Program-made: the position numbers and the translations under genes
Assembly: GCA_035281845.1 (NCBI GenBank)
Contig: DATEVL010000150.1
Span: forward strand, 16,789-80,788
Length of the DNA stretch: 64,000 nucleotides
Reading direction: 5' to 3'
From: DATEVL01 sp035281845
GTDB lineage: Bacteria; Chloroflexota; Anaerolineae; Anaerolineales; E44-bin32
The notes under the pieces: model-generated
The model's input: only the letters and a program-made list of their open reading frames with translations
Told to the model about the DNA's origin: nothing
Database searches by the model: none
Shown: piece by piece, positions 42,859 through 51,959 of the stretch
Numbering within the stretch: position 1 is the first letter of the stretch
Layout of the letters: each line of letters opens with the position of its first letter

Positions 42859-43214
42859 GACCTACCCCTTCCGCGGGTCTGCCTACCCGGGCATTCTAGG
42901 TCCCCTCCCCTGCTGATCCAATCCCCCGAGTCTCCTCTTCCCATGATACGCTCCCAAATCTGTCCATTTACGCGCAGGTCTTGGTCCGCGGTTCCTGGTG
43001 ACCTCCCGCTCCGCCCGGGCTGAGACTCGTCTCTTGCCCCCGGCGCAGAGCGCGGCGAGACTGGTAAGATGAACGTCCCGCCCTCGGCGGTCTGCACCCC
43101 TTAGGGTGCCCCCTGGGTGTGCACCCTGGATGTGCACCCTGGGTGTGCCCTGAAGAGGGTAGAGACCGACCGGCCATCGTTCGACACGTCCGTATCCTCT
43201 GGAGGCTAACGCCC
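42859..43214. other. 356-base intergenic region between divergent genes
   Basis: It contains a mosaic repeat at 43100-43162 (listed separately) and GC-rich sequence; no gene was recognised. The fhs ribosome binding site ggagg lies at 43201-43205. Confidence 0.45.
43100..43162. repeat. Tandem CCCTGGGTGTGCA repeat with CCTGAAGAGGGTAG end
   Basis: Three near copies of ccctgggtgtgca end in ccctgaagagggtag. The ending recurs at 51770 and inverted at 53933, and the start at 37287 and 51748, showing a dispersed mosaic family. Confidence 0.75.
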
Positions 43215-45218
<2,004 letters not shown>

Positions 45219-45250
45219 AAACTCAGCTTCTCGGACTTCATGCAAGGGAC

Positions 45251-45278
45251 GTAGGGGCACGGCATGCCGTGCCCCTAC
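45251..45278. repeat. Perfect 28-base palindrome
   Basis: gtaggggcacggca and its exact complement form a palindrome, able to fold into a strong hairpin or cruciform. There is no T run, so it is not a classical terminator for fhs. I recall similar GTAGGGGCACGGC repeats in many unrelated bacterial genomes. Confidence 0.85.
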
Positions 45279-45476
45279 ATGTTTCTCGGGGTGAGCACCT
45301 TCTCCGGATTTGGCCCCGCTCCGTCGATCCCTCGCCTATCGGCTCGGGCTCTCCTCCACGGGGGACTCGCCTTCGATAGGTTCTCCCCCGGCCAGCGTTG
45401 CCTTTCCATAGCAGGAGCGTCGTGCCGGCCTCACAGGTGGTCTCGGCGCGCGGCGGCGCGGGCCGCGCCGCATTGA

Positions 45477-45522
45477 GTCTTCACTGGTCTCTGGTCACTG
45501 GCCACTGGTCACTGGCCACTTC
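45477..45522. repeat. Array of GGTCACTGG/CCACTGG units
   Basis: cactggtctctggtcactgg continuing to 45522; a variant of the AGTGGTC family, located about 260 bases after fhs. Confidence 0.7.
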
Positions 45523-45587
45523 CTCTCGGGATGTGACGCGTTGGGGACCTGTTCCGCTCTATGGGTGAGCCGGCAGCAACTTGAAAA

Positions 45588-46799
45588 TTACGCCCCGTAC
45601 TTCCCGAGACGCCCGGCGTGCGCCAGCAGGAGGGGCATCAAGTCGGAAGCCGGGAAGATTCCAAGCCCTCCGGAAGCACAGACGGTCTCCCCGAAGGTCG
45701 GCTGGGCGTCCCGGCGCCCCGTTTTCGGCGCCCACAGCAATAACGGTACCGGATGCCACGAGTGGCTCTTCATCTGCGATGGAGTCGAATGGTCGCCGGT
45801 GATCGCCATCACGTCCGGTTTCAACCCGAGCAGCGAGGGCAGGGCGCGGTCGATCTCCTCGATGGCCTCCGCCTTCGCCTCGAAATCGCCGTCCTCGCCG
45901 CGCGAATCCGGTTTCTTGAGGTGGATGAAAAGGAAGTCGTAATCCTTCCAGACTTGCCCCGCCGCGACGAACTCGTCTTGGGGTGACTCTCCCCCCACTT
46001 CCACGACCGTCATTCCGACCAAAGATGCGACGCCGCGATACATCGGGTACACCGCAACGCATCCGGCTCGGACGCCGAAGATCTCCGGAAAACGAGGCAG
46101 CGCGGGGTCGGTCGAGAATCCCCGCAACGTGAGGCCGTTTGCCGTCTTTTCTCCGCGCAATAGCTCGCTCGCCTTCGCCGTCCACTCGCTCACCAATTCG
46201 GCGGTCCGCTCGGCCTGACGATCGATCGCTTTCGATGGGAGCGGCGGCACGCCCTCCGCCTGGGGATCGGTGTCGTCCAGGCCGGGATGCAGGTCGGCGC
46301 CGCGCAGCACCAGGGCGAAGCGATGCTCCCGCACGTGGCGGATCTCGGCGGAGGCGCCGTCGAGTCGTATCCCGGACAAGCGCTCCACGATGGGCGCGGC
46401 CCGCTCGGATGGGATGCGGCCGGCTCGGCGGTCGGTGATCCGCCCCTGCGTGTCGAGGGTGCAAAAGTTTCCTCGCGCGGCGACGTCGCCCGGATGAACC
46501 TCGAGTCCGACTCCGATCGCTTCGAGCACGCCTCGGCCGACCGGTCGCGCGATCGGGTCGTAACCGAAGAGCGAAAGATGTGCCGGCCCCGAGCCGGGGG
46601 TGAGCCCGGCCATCAGCGGGATCGTCATCCCCAAGGTGCCCTCGCTCGCGAGGCGGTCCATGTTCGGCGTGGAGGCGGCTTCCAGCTCGGTCTTGCCGTC
46701 GGAGGGGCGGGCCATTCCGCCCAGCCCGTCGAGGACGAGCAAGACGATCTTCGTGGTGGCCGGCTTGAGGAGATCGTGGATCAGGTCGAAGTTCGCCAT
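45588..46799 (-). CDS. apgM: 2,3-bisphosphoglycerate-independent phosphoglycerate mutase, archaeal type
   Basis: A 403-residue alkaline-phosphatase-superfamily enzyme interconverting 3- and 2-phosphoglycerate. IVLLVLDGLGGM provides the first metal Asp, the nucleophile Ser is in TPGSGPAHLSLFGYDP, and FCTLD, RDFxxK-like KDYDFLFIHLKKPD and ITGDHSTP match the ApgM metal-binding set. ATG 46799 overlaps no other gene; an in-frame extension upstream is not convincing. The archaeal type is patchy in bacteria. It is located near, but not in an operon with, yvcK-gap-pgk. Confidence 0.93.
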   Translation of the reverse strand: MANFDLIHDLLKPATTKIVLLVLDGLGGMARPSDGKTELEAASTPNMDRLASEGTLGMTIPLMAGLTPGSGPAHLSLFGYDPIARPVGRGVLEAIGVGLEVHPGDVAARGNFCTLDTQGRITDRRAGRIPSERAAPIVERLSGIRLDGASAEIRHVREHRFALVLRGADLHPGLDDTDPQAEGVPPLPSKAIDRQAERTAELVSEWTAKASELLRGEKTANGLTLRGFSTDPALPRFPEIFGVRAGCVAVYPMYRGVASLVGMTVVEVGGESPQDEFVAAGQVWKDYDFLFIHLKKPDSRGEDGDFEAKAEAIEEIDRALPSLLGLKPDVMAITGDHSTPSQMKSHSWHPVPLLLWAPKTGRRDAQPTFGETVCASGGLGIFPASDLMPLLLAHAGRLGKYGA

Positions 46800-46881
46800 G
46801 GGTGTGTGATGATGTCTGCGGTCGAAGAATTATACCGAGAGGGAGGGGAGGCGCAGCCGAGGAGACGCAGAGGGACGCGCG

Positions 46882-46926
46882 TTGGGGATTCCTCGGTCGC
46901 CCTTCAGGCTCCCTCGGAATGACATC
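46882..46926. repeat. REP-like element, inverted copy
   Basis: ggattcctcggtcgcccttcaggctccctcggaatgac is the inverse of the element at 17020. Confidence 0.75.
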
Positions 46927-46965
46927 ATTGAGGGTGACTCCAGGCCGCGAGAGATGCATAGACTT

Positions 46966-47042
46966 TGTCATTCCGAGCGATCCCCGCCCTTGGCGCTCTG
47001 TAGAGAGCGAGCGAAGTCGAGGGGCGAGAGAGGAATCCCCGA
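46966..47042. repeat. REP-like element, direct copy with insert
   Basis: tttgtcattccgagcgatcc ... gagaggaatcccc. Together with the inverted element 40 bases before, it can form a hairpin like a BIME. The middle matches the 37287 mosaic repeat. Confidence 0.7.
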
Positions 47043-47253
47043 AGCGCGTCCGATACTTCATCCTCCGGGCGCGCAGCATGACTTCCGCGCATCTGAGTCC
47101 CCTCGAGCCGTGGCGCACCCGCCAGATGTGGGCCAGAGTTGCGGAGAAGGGGGTTTGGCCCCTATATGTTCTCACTCGCGCGCCTCATTACCCTCCGAAG
47201 ACGATCAAGCAACAATGTGACGAGAATCCTGGCCAGGCGTGCACTGCGTTTCG

Positions 47254-47282
47254 TTGACCTGCCTTGGTCGCTCTGGTATAGT
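47254..47282 (+). promoter_or_regulatory. Sigma-70 type promoter TTGACC-17-TATAGT
   Basis: -35 TTGACC (47254-47259), 17-base spacer, -10 TATAGT (47277-47282). This is the best promoter in the window. The predicted start of transcription (about 47289-47290) coincides with the ATG at 47290, so the mRNA should be leaderless. Confidence 0.8.
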
Positions 47283-47289
47283 CCCTGCC

Positions 47290-48654
47290 ATGGCCGCAAC
47301 GCCGGAGCGGGGGTCGTCCAATGGCGGGTCGGCCAGTCGATGGGGTACGCTGCGACGCTGGCTGCAGCCGGGCTTGGGGGTCAAGCGGTGGCTGCTGGCA
47401 ATGGTCGTCGGGACGGTCCTCTTCGGACTGGGCGTTGCCCTGCTTCTCCTGAACCTTTATCGGGTGAGCCCTGGATCGCCGTTCGTTTCGTTACTCCGGT
47501 TGGACGGAGCGACCTACGGGCTGCGAATCATCTTGCTCCTGGCCAGCGGCGTATTCCTGCTCTACCTCTCCGTGTTCCGCTTGAATCGCACGCTCCTGGC
47601 TCCGTATCTCCGCTCCGGGAAGCCGGTGGTCGAGGCCGTCGCCGAACACCGCCGCCTGGGCCGCGGGCCTAAGGTCGTGGCGTTGGGCGGCGGCACGGGC
47701 CTGTCGACACTTCTGCGAGGGATGAAACATCGCACCGGCAACCTGACCGCCATCGTCACGGTCGCCGACGACGGCGGATCGTCCGGAAAACTGCGGCGGA
47801 CTCTGGGTCTGCCTCCGCCCGGCGATGTACGCAATTGCCTGGCGGCGTTGTCGGATGATGAAGACCTATTGACTCAGCTCTTCCAGTACCGCTTCGGCAC
47901 CGATGGCGCGCTCGGTGGTCACAGCTTCGGCAATCTGCTGATCGCGGCGCTCGCCGGCGTTTCCGGGAGCTTCGAACGCGGTGTGCTCGAGGCCGGGCGC
48001 GTCCTGGCGATCCGCGGGCGAGTCCTGCCGGCCACCCTGAACGATGTCTCCTTGATCGCCGACAAGGCGCACTCCGTCGACGAACAGGCTTTCCGCATCG
48101 AAGGCGAAAGCCGCATCCCGGCGGTGCCCGGGCTGGTGCTCCGGGTTCATCTCGAGCCGAACGACGTGCCGGCGTATCCGGAGGCGATCCGGGCCATCCT
48201 TGCCGCCGAGTTGATCGTCATCGGTCCGGGCAGCCTGTATACCAGCCTGCTGCCGAACTTGCTGGTGCCGGAAATCGCCGACGCCATCCGTGCCAGCCGG
48301 GCCCTGAAGGTTTTCGTCTGCAACATCGCCACCCAGGTCGGCGAGACCGACGGCTACGACTGCGCCGGCCACCTGCACGCAGTCGAAGAACACACCGGCC
48401 AGGGACTCATCGATGTGATGCTGGTCAACCAATGCCCGGACGTCTCGGTGCCGGAGGGGACGGTTCCGGTTCGGATCGCTGGGAACGGAATCGATGTCCC
48501 GCTGGCTACGGAAGACATGGCCGACTCGGATCGACCCGGCCAACATGATTCGGACCGTTTGGCGGACGCCCTCATCCGTCTGTTGGAAGAGCGTACCGGC
48601 CCGCTTGAGCTGCCCGCCACTGAGGCCCCGCAAGTCTCAAACCGCTTGAACTGA
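47290..48654 (+). CDS. YvcK/CofD-like gluconeogenesis factor with N-terminal membrane anchor
   Basis: About 454 residues. The C-terminal about 320 residues are the YvcK (UPF0052/CofD-like) domain: KVVALGGGTGLSTLLRGMK, VTVADDGGSSGKLR, LPPPGDVRNCLAALSDDE, GHSFGNLLIAAL and GPGSLYTSLLPNLLVPEI. In known bacteria YvcK binds UDP-GlcNAc-type sugars and is needed for growth on gluconeogenic carbon and for wall synthesis. Here about 130 residues precede it, with two helices (WLLAMVVGTVLFGLGVALLLLN; YGLRIILLLASGVFLLYLSVF), so the domain is tethered to the membrane. ATG 47290 is set by the start M and by the promoter spacing; no ribosome binding site exists. gap and pgk follow. Confidence 0.9.
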   Translation: MAATPERGSSNGGSASRWGTLRRWLQPGLGVKRWLLAMVVGTVLFGLGVALLLLNLYRVSPGSPFVSLLRLDGATYGLRIILLLASGVFLLYLSVFRLNRTLLAPYLRSGKPVVEAVAEHRRLGRGPKVVALGGGTGLSTLLRGMKHRTGNLTAIVTVADDGGSSGKLRRTLGLPPPGDVRNCLAALSDDEDLLTQLFQYRFGTDGALGGHSFGNLLIAALAGVSGSFERGVLEAGRVLAIRGRVLPATLNDVSLIADKAHSVDEQAFRIEGESRIPAVPGLVLRVHLEPNDVPAYPEAIRAILAAELIVIGPGSLYTSLLPNLLVPEIADAIRASRALKVFVCNIATQVGETDGYDCAGHLHAVEEHTGQGLIDVMLVNQCPDVSVPEGTVPVRIAGNGIDVPLATEDMADSDRPGQHDSDRLADALIRLLEERTGPLELPATEAPQVSNRLN

Positions 48655-48720
48655 CACCAACCCGGCAGCCAACGACGAGGTCGGATGTCGAAGGACGCCG
48701 GGTCAAATAAGGAGCGTCAC

Positions 48721-49752
48721 ATGACCACCCGCATCGGGATCAACGGCTTCGGCCGGGTAGGGCGCCAGGTACTGAAAGCCGCGCTAGAAAAGCACCCGGC
48801 TGAGCTGGAAGTCGCGGCCATCAACGACCTCTTTGATGCTGCCACCAACGCCCACCTCTTCAAGTACGACTCGAACTACGGCACCTACCCCGGCAAAGTG
48901 GAAGCCCGGGACGGCCATCTGGTCGTCGACGGCCGAAGCCTGCGAGTCTTCAGCGAAAAGGACCCCGGGCAGCTGCCGTGGAAGGACCTGGGCGTCGACA
49001 TCGTCATTGAGTCGACCGGAGTCTTTACCGACGCCAAGGCCAAGGGCGACAAGCCCGGCGCCGCCGTGCACATCGAGAAGGGTGGGGCGCGCAAGGTCAT
49101 CATCTCGGCGCCTGCCAAGAACGAAGATCTGACCCTCGTCCTCGGCGTCAATGACACCGACTACGACCCGAAGAAGCATCACATCCTCTCCAACGCCTCC
49201 TGCACCACGAACTGCTTGGCGCCCGTGGCCAAGGTCGTCCACGACACGCTCCGCATCCGACGCGGGCTGATGACGACAGTCCACGCCTACACCAACGACC
49301 AGCGCATCCTGGATCTGGCCCATAAGGACCTGCGCCGTGCCCGGGCCGCCGGCTTGAACATCATCCCGACGACGACCGGCGCCGCCCGCGCCCTGGCCAA
49401 GGTCATTCCGGATCTAGAGGGCAAGTTCGACGGGTTCTCGCTGCGCGTACCGACCGCGACCGTCTCGGTCGTCGATTTTGTCGTCGAGGTTGAACGCGCC
49501 ACGACGATCGACGAGCTGAATCAGGCTTTCGACAAGGCCTCCGCCGGGCCGATGAAGGGAATCTTGGGGATCACACGCGAGCCGCTGGTCTCGTCGGATT
49601 TCAAAGGCGACGACCGCTCAGCGATCGTGGACGGTCTCTTGACAATGGTGATGGGCGGGACGATGGTCAAAGTGGTCGCCTGGTACGACAACGAGTGGGG
49701 CTACTCGGTGCGGACGGCCGACCTGGCTGCGCTATTGGCCAAGTCATTGTGA
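48721..49752 (+). CDS. gap: Glyceraldehyde-3-phosphate dehydrogenase
   Basis: A 343-residue enzyme with the NAD-binding start IGINGFGRVGRQ, the catalytic cysteine in SNASCTTNCLAP, HAYTNDQRILD, the substrate loop TTGAARALAKVIP and LRVPTATVSVVDFV, and the end AWYDNEWGYSVR. Asp in AINDLFDA favours NAD over NADP. ATG 48721 follows aaggag by 6 bases. It lies about 65 bases after the YvcK gene and before pgk on the same strand, likely one transcription unit or a close cluster. Confidence 0.98.
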   Translation: MTTRIGINGFGRVGRQVLKAALEKHPAELEVAAINDLFDAATNAHLFKYDSNYGTYPGKVEARDGHLVVDGRSLRVFSEKDPGQLPWKDLGVDIVIESTGVFTDAKAKGDKPGAAVHIEKGGARKVIISAPAKNEDLTLVLGVNDTDYDPKKHHILSNASCTTNCLAPVAKVVHDTLRIRRGLMTTVHAYTNDQRILDLAHKDLRRARAAGLNIIPTTTGAARALAKVIPDLEGKFDGFSLRVPTATVSVVDFVVEVERATTIDELNQAFDKASAGPMKGILGITREPLVSSDFKGDDRSAIVDGLLTMVMGGTMVKVVAWYDNEWGYSVRTADLAALLAKSL

Positions 49753-49790
49753 TTGTTTATCGGCCGGCCCGGACCGAGCCGTGTGAACAT

Positions 49791-49874
49791 GTCATTCTGA
49801 GCCTGAGCGAAGCGCAGGCGAAGAATCTGCTGGCCTCCAAACAGATCCTTCGGCGCCTCGCGCCTCAGGATGAC
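49791..49874. repeat. REP/MITE-like element with inverted ends
   Basis: gtcattctgag at one end and ctcaggatgac at the other form near-perfect inverted termini around 84 bases, lying between gap and pgk. It resembles GTCATTCTGAGCG-type elements seen in many bacteria. Confidence 0.75.
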
Positions 49875-49949
49875 AATGCGAGGGGCTAGGCGCCGTGAGT
49901 CCGGGTTAGCGTGGTCCGCCCTTTGCGGGGTCGCCCGGGGGCAAACGGT

Positions 49950-51125
49950 ATGTTCTCAAAGAAGACGATCCGCGATGTGGAGCTGCGAGGCCAACGAGCT
50001 TTGGTCCGCGTCGACTTCAACGTTCCGTTGAAAGACGGCGCCGTCGCCGACGACACCCGCATCCGCGCCTCCCTGCCGACTCTGCGGTACCTGACGGAAC
50101 ACGGCGCGTCGGCCGTTTTGTGCTCCCACCTGGGTCGGCCGAAGGCGGGTCCGGATCCGCAGTTCTCCCTCCGTCCGATCGCGGTGCATCTGGCCGGCCT
50201 GCTGGGCCGCCCGGTTGGATTCGTGGAGGCCCTCGTGGGGGCCGAAGCCGAGGCCGCGGCCGCCTCCCTGGCCGTTGGCGATGTGCTGCTGCTGGAGAAC
50301 ACGCGCTTCGAACCCGGCGAAACGAAGAACGACCCCACGCTGGCGGCCGGCCTGGCGCGTCTCGCAACACTGTTCGTCAACGACGCCTTCGGTTCGGCAC
50401 ACCGCGCGCACGCCTCGACGGAGGGAGTCGCCCACCTTCTCCCCGCAGTCGCCGGGTTCCTGATGGAAAAGGAACTGACCTACCTGGGCAAGGTGATGGA
50501 GGCCACGGAGCGTCCCTTCATCGCTATCCTCGGCGGCGCCAAGATCTCCGACAAGATCGGAGTCGTCGAGAGTCTGCTGGGGCGCGCCGATCGCCTGCTC
50601 GTGGGGGGCGGGATGGGCAACACGTTTCTCGCCGCCCGCGGGGTGGCGATGGGCGATTCGCTCGTCGAGCAGGAATCGCTGGAAACCGCCCGTGGGATCC
50701 TGTCCAGGGCCGGCGACCGGCTTGTCCTTCCGGTCGACGCGGTCGTGGCGCAGGCCTTCGCCGCCGACGCGGAGCAGCGCGCGGTCGACCTCGGATCCGT
50801 GCCCGACGGATGGCGCGCCATGGACATCGGGCCCAAGACGGTCGAGCAATTCAAGAAGGTCCTGGCCCCCGCCCGGATGGTGATCTGGAACGGGCCGATG
50901 GGGGTTTTCGAGATGGCGCCTTTCGCTGCCGGCACGATCGGAGTGGCGCAAGCCCTGGCTGGGACTTCCGCGGTGACGATTGTAGGCGGCGGCGACTCGG
51001 CCGCGGCAGTGGCTCAGGCCGGGCTCACCGAGAAAATGACTCACGTCTCGACCGGCGGAGGTGCAACACTGGAGCTGCTCGAGGGGAAAGAGCTTCCTGG
51101 AGTAGCCGCGCTGCAGGATCGGTAA
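49950..51125 (+). CDS. pgk: Phosphoglycerate kinase
   Basis: A 391-residue two-domain kinase forming 3-phosphoglycerate and ATP. N-terminal: RALVRVDFNVPLKDG, LCSHLGRPK, LLENTRFEPGETKN and NDAFGSAHRAHAST. C-terminal: ILGGAKISDKIGVVESLLG, VGGGMGNTFLAA, WNGPMGVFE and VGGGDSAAAVAQAG with HVSTGGGATLELLEGK. ATG 49950 is chosen for the canonical start; the frame extends to a GTG at 49911. A purine-rich but imperfect site lies upstream. It follows gap with a REP-like element in between. Confidence 0.98.
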   Translation: MFSKKTIRDVELRGQRALVRVDFNVPLKDGAVADDTRIRASLPTLRYLTEHGASAVLCSHLGRPKAGPDPQFSLRPIAVHLAGLLGRPVGFVEALVGAEAEAAAASLAVGDVLLLENTRFEPGETKNDPTLAAGLARLATLFVNDAFGSAHRAHASTEGVAHLLPAVAGFLMEKELTYLGKVMEATERPFIAILGGAKISDKIGVVESLLGRADRLLVGGGMGNTFLAARGVAMGDSLVEQESLETARGILSRAGDRLVLPVDAVVAQAFAADAEQRAVDLGSVPDGWRAMDIGPKTVEQFKKVLAPARMVIWNGPMGVFEMAPFAAGTIGVAQALAGTSAVTIVGGGDSAAAVAQAGLTEKMTHVSTGGGATLELLEGKELPGVAALQDR

Positions 51126-51206
51126 GTCAGATCGCAGCGTTCGGAGTTCGTGTCTTCCCCTCCGTCGGGTTGGCCCATCCGCAGGCGTTCCACTTCCGGA
51201 GGAAGC

Positions 51207-51698
51207 ATGCGTCTCGCGATCGAGGCCGCCCTCGCGACGATCGTCGTCCCAGGGGCGGCTGTGATCCTCGTGCCCTATCTCATCATGTCGGCACAGGATC
51301 CGTTGCCGGCGCCCCGCCCGGATCTGCTGGGGCTTCTCGCTATCTTCCTCGCCGTGGTCGGCGCCTCGATGATGATCTGGGTCTCCTACTCCTTCGTTGT
51401 CCGAGGGCGGGGGACGCCGATACCCGTCGACCCGCCACGCAAGTTCGTCGCTCACGGTCTCTTCCGCTACGTGCGGAACCCGATGTACCTGGGCGCCATG
51501 CTCGTCGTGATGAGCGAGACTGTCCTCTTCCAATGCTGGTGGCTGGGTATCTACGCTCTCGGTCTGTGGCTCGTCCTCCATTCTTTCTTGGTGGCATACG
51601 AGGAGCCGCAGCTCCGTCGCCGATTCGGCCAGGTCTATCTCGACTACTGCGCTTCGACTCCCCGGTGGATCCCCCGCCAGCCTCGAAGATCGCCCTGA
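51207..51698 (+). CDS. Isoprenylcysteine carboxyl methyltransferase-like membrane protein
   Basis: About 163 residues, four predicted helices. The C-terminal part FVAHGLFRYVRNPMYLGAMLVV...LVAYEEPQLRRRFGQVYLDYCASTPRWIP matches the ICMT/PEMT-type methyltransferase family, in which the RNPMY and EEPxL...YxxY segments bind S-adenosylmethionine. In bacteria lacking prenylated CaaX proteins these enzymes probably methylate lipids or other targets. ATG 51207 follows ggagga by 4 bases. It lies 81 bases after pgk on the same strand. Confidence 0.8.
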   Translation: MRLAIEAALATIVVPGAAVILVPYLIMSAQDPLPAPRPDLLGLLAIFLAVVGASMMIWVSYSFVVRGRGTPIPVDPPRKFVAHGLFRYVRNPMYLGAMLVVMSETVLFQCWWLGIYALGLWLVLHSFLVAYEEPQLRRRFGQVYLDYCASTPRWIPRQPRRSP

Positions 51699-51747
51699 GG
51701 CACGATCCTGAAGGACGCCCGCACAGGGAATGCGCCCTCATTCCTTC

Positions 51748-51788
51748 TGGGTGTGTTCCCCTGGGTGTGTCCTGAAGAGAGTTGAGGG
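51748..51788. repeat. Copy of the CCCTGGGTGTG/CCTGAAGAG mosaic repeat
   Basis: ctgggtgtgttcccctgggtgtgtcctgaagagagttgagg is related to 43100-43162; intergenic, before the kinase gene. Confidence 0.65.
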
Positions 51789-51904
51789 CCAAGCGCGGCT
51801 CACGGGAGTGACGAACAACGCGAGGTCGATTTCTAGGGCCCGTCGCCGGCCCGTGCGCCTCCGACGCGCCGACTACCAGTTACCTTACGTTTCACCTGCT
51901 GATG

Positions 51905-51933
51905 TTGTTTGCATAACTTCGACTCGCTATAAT
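51905..51933 (+). promoter_or_regulatory. Promoter TTGTTT-17-TATAAT
   Basis: -10 TATAAT (51928-51933) with a 17-base spacer to TTGTTT (51905-51910). The predicted start near 51940 leaves a short leader holding ggaagga before the kinase start. Confidence 0.65.
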
Positions 51934-51959
51934 CACCTGGCGACCGGAAGGACGTGGCG

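Larger units (their letters stand above)
45219..45587. other. 369-base intergenic region with a strong palindrome
   Basis: It holds the 28-base palindrome at 45251-45278, part of a dispersed repeat at 45305, and AGTGGTC-like arrays at 45477-45522 (each listed). No gene recognised. Confidence 0.5.
46800..47289. other. 490-base region with REP pair and the YvcK promoter
   Basis: It contains two REP-like elements in inverted orientation (46882-46926 and 46966-47042) and the promoter of the downstream gene at 47254-47282. No gene recognised. Confidence 0.6.

Noticed and set aside
45559..47175. Long minus-strand frame of 538 codons overlapping apgM
   Set aside because: It is a shadow frame with Arg/Pro/Gly-rich composition; apgM in the other frame has clear motifs.
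49956..51581. Long minus-strand frame of 541 codons opposite pgk
   Set aside because: Shadow of pgk and the ICMT-like gene; composition rich in His, Asp and Arg without motifs.
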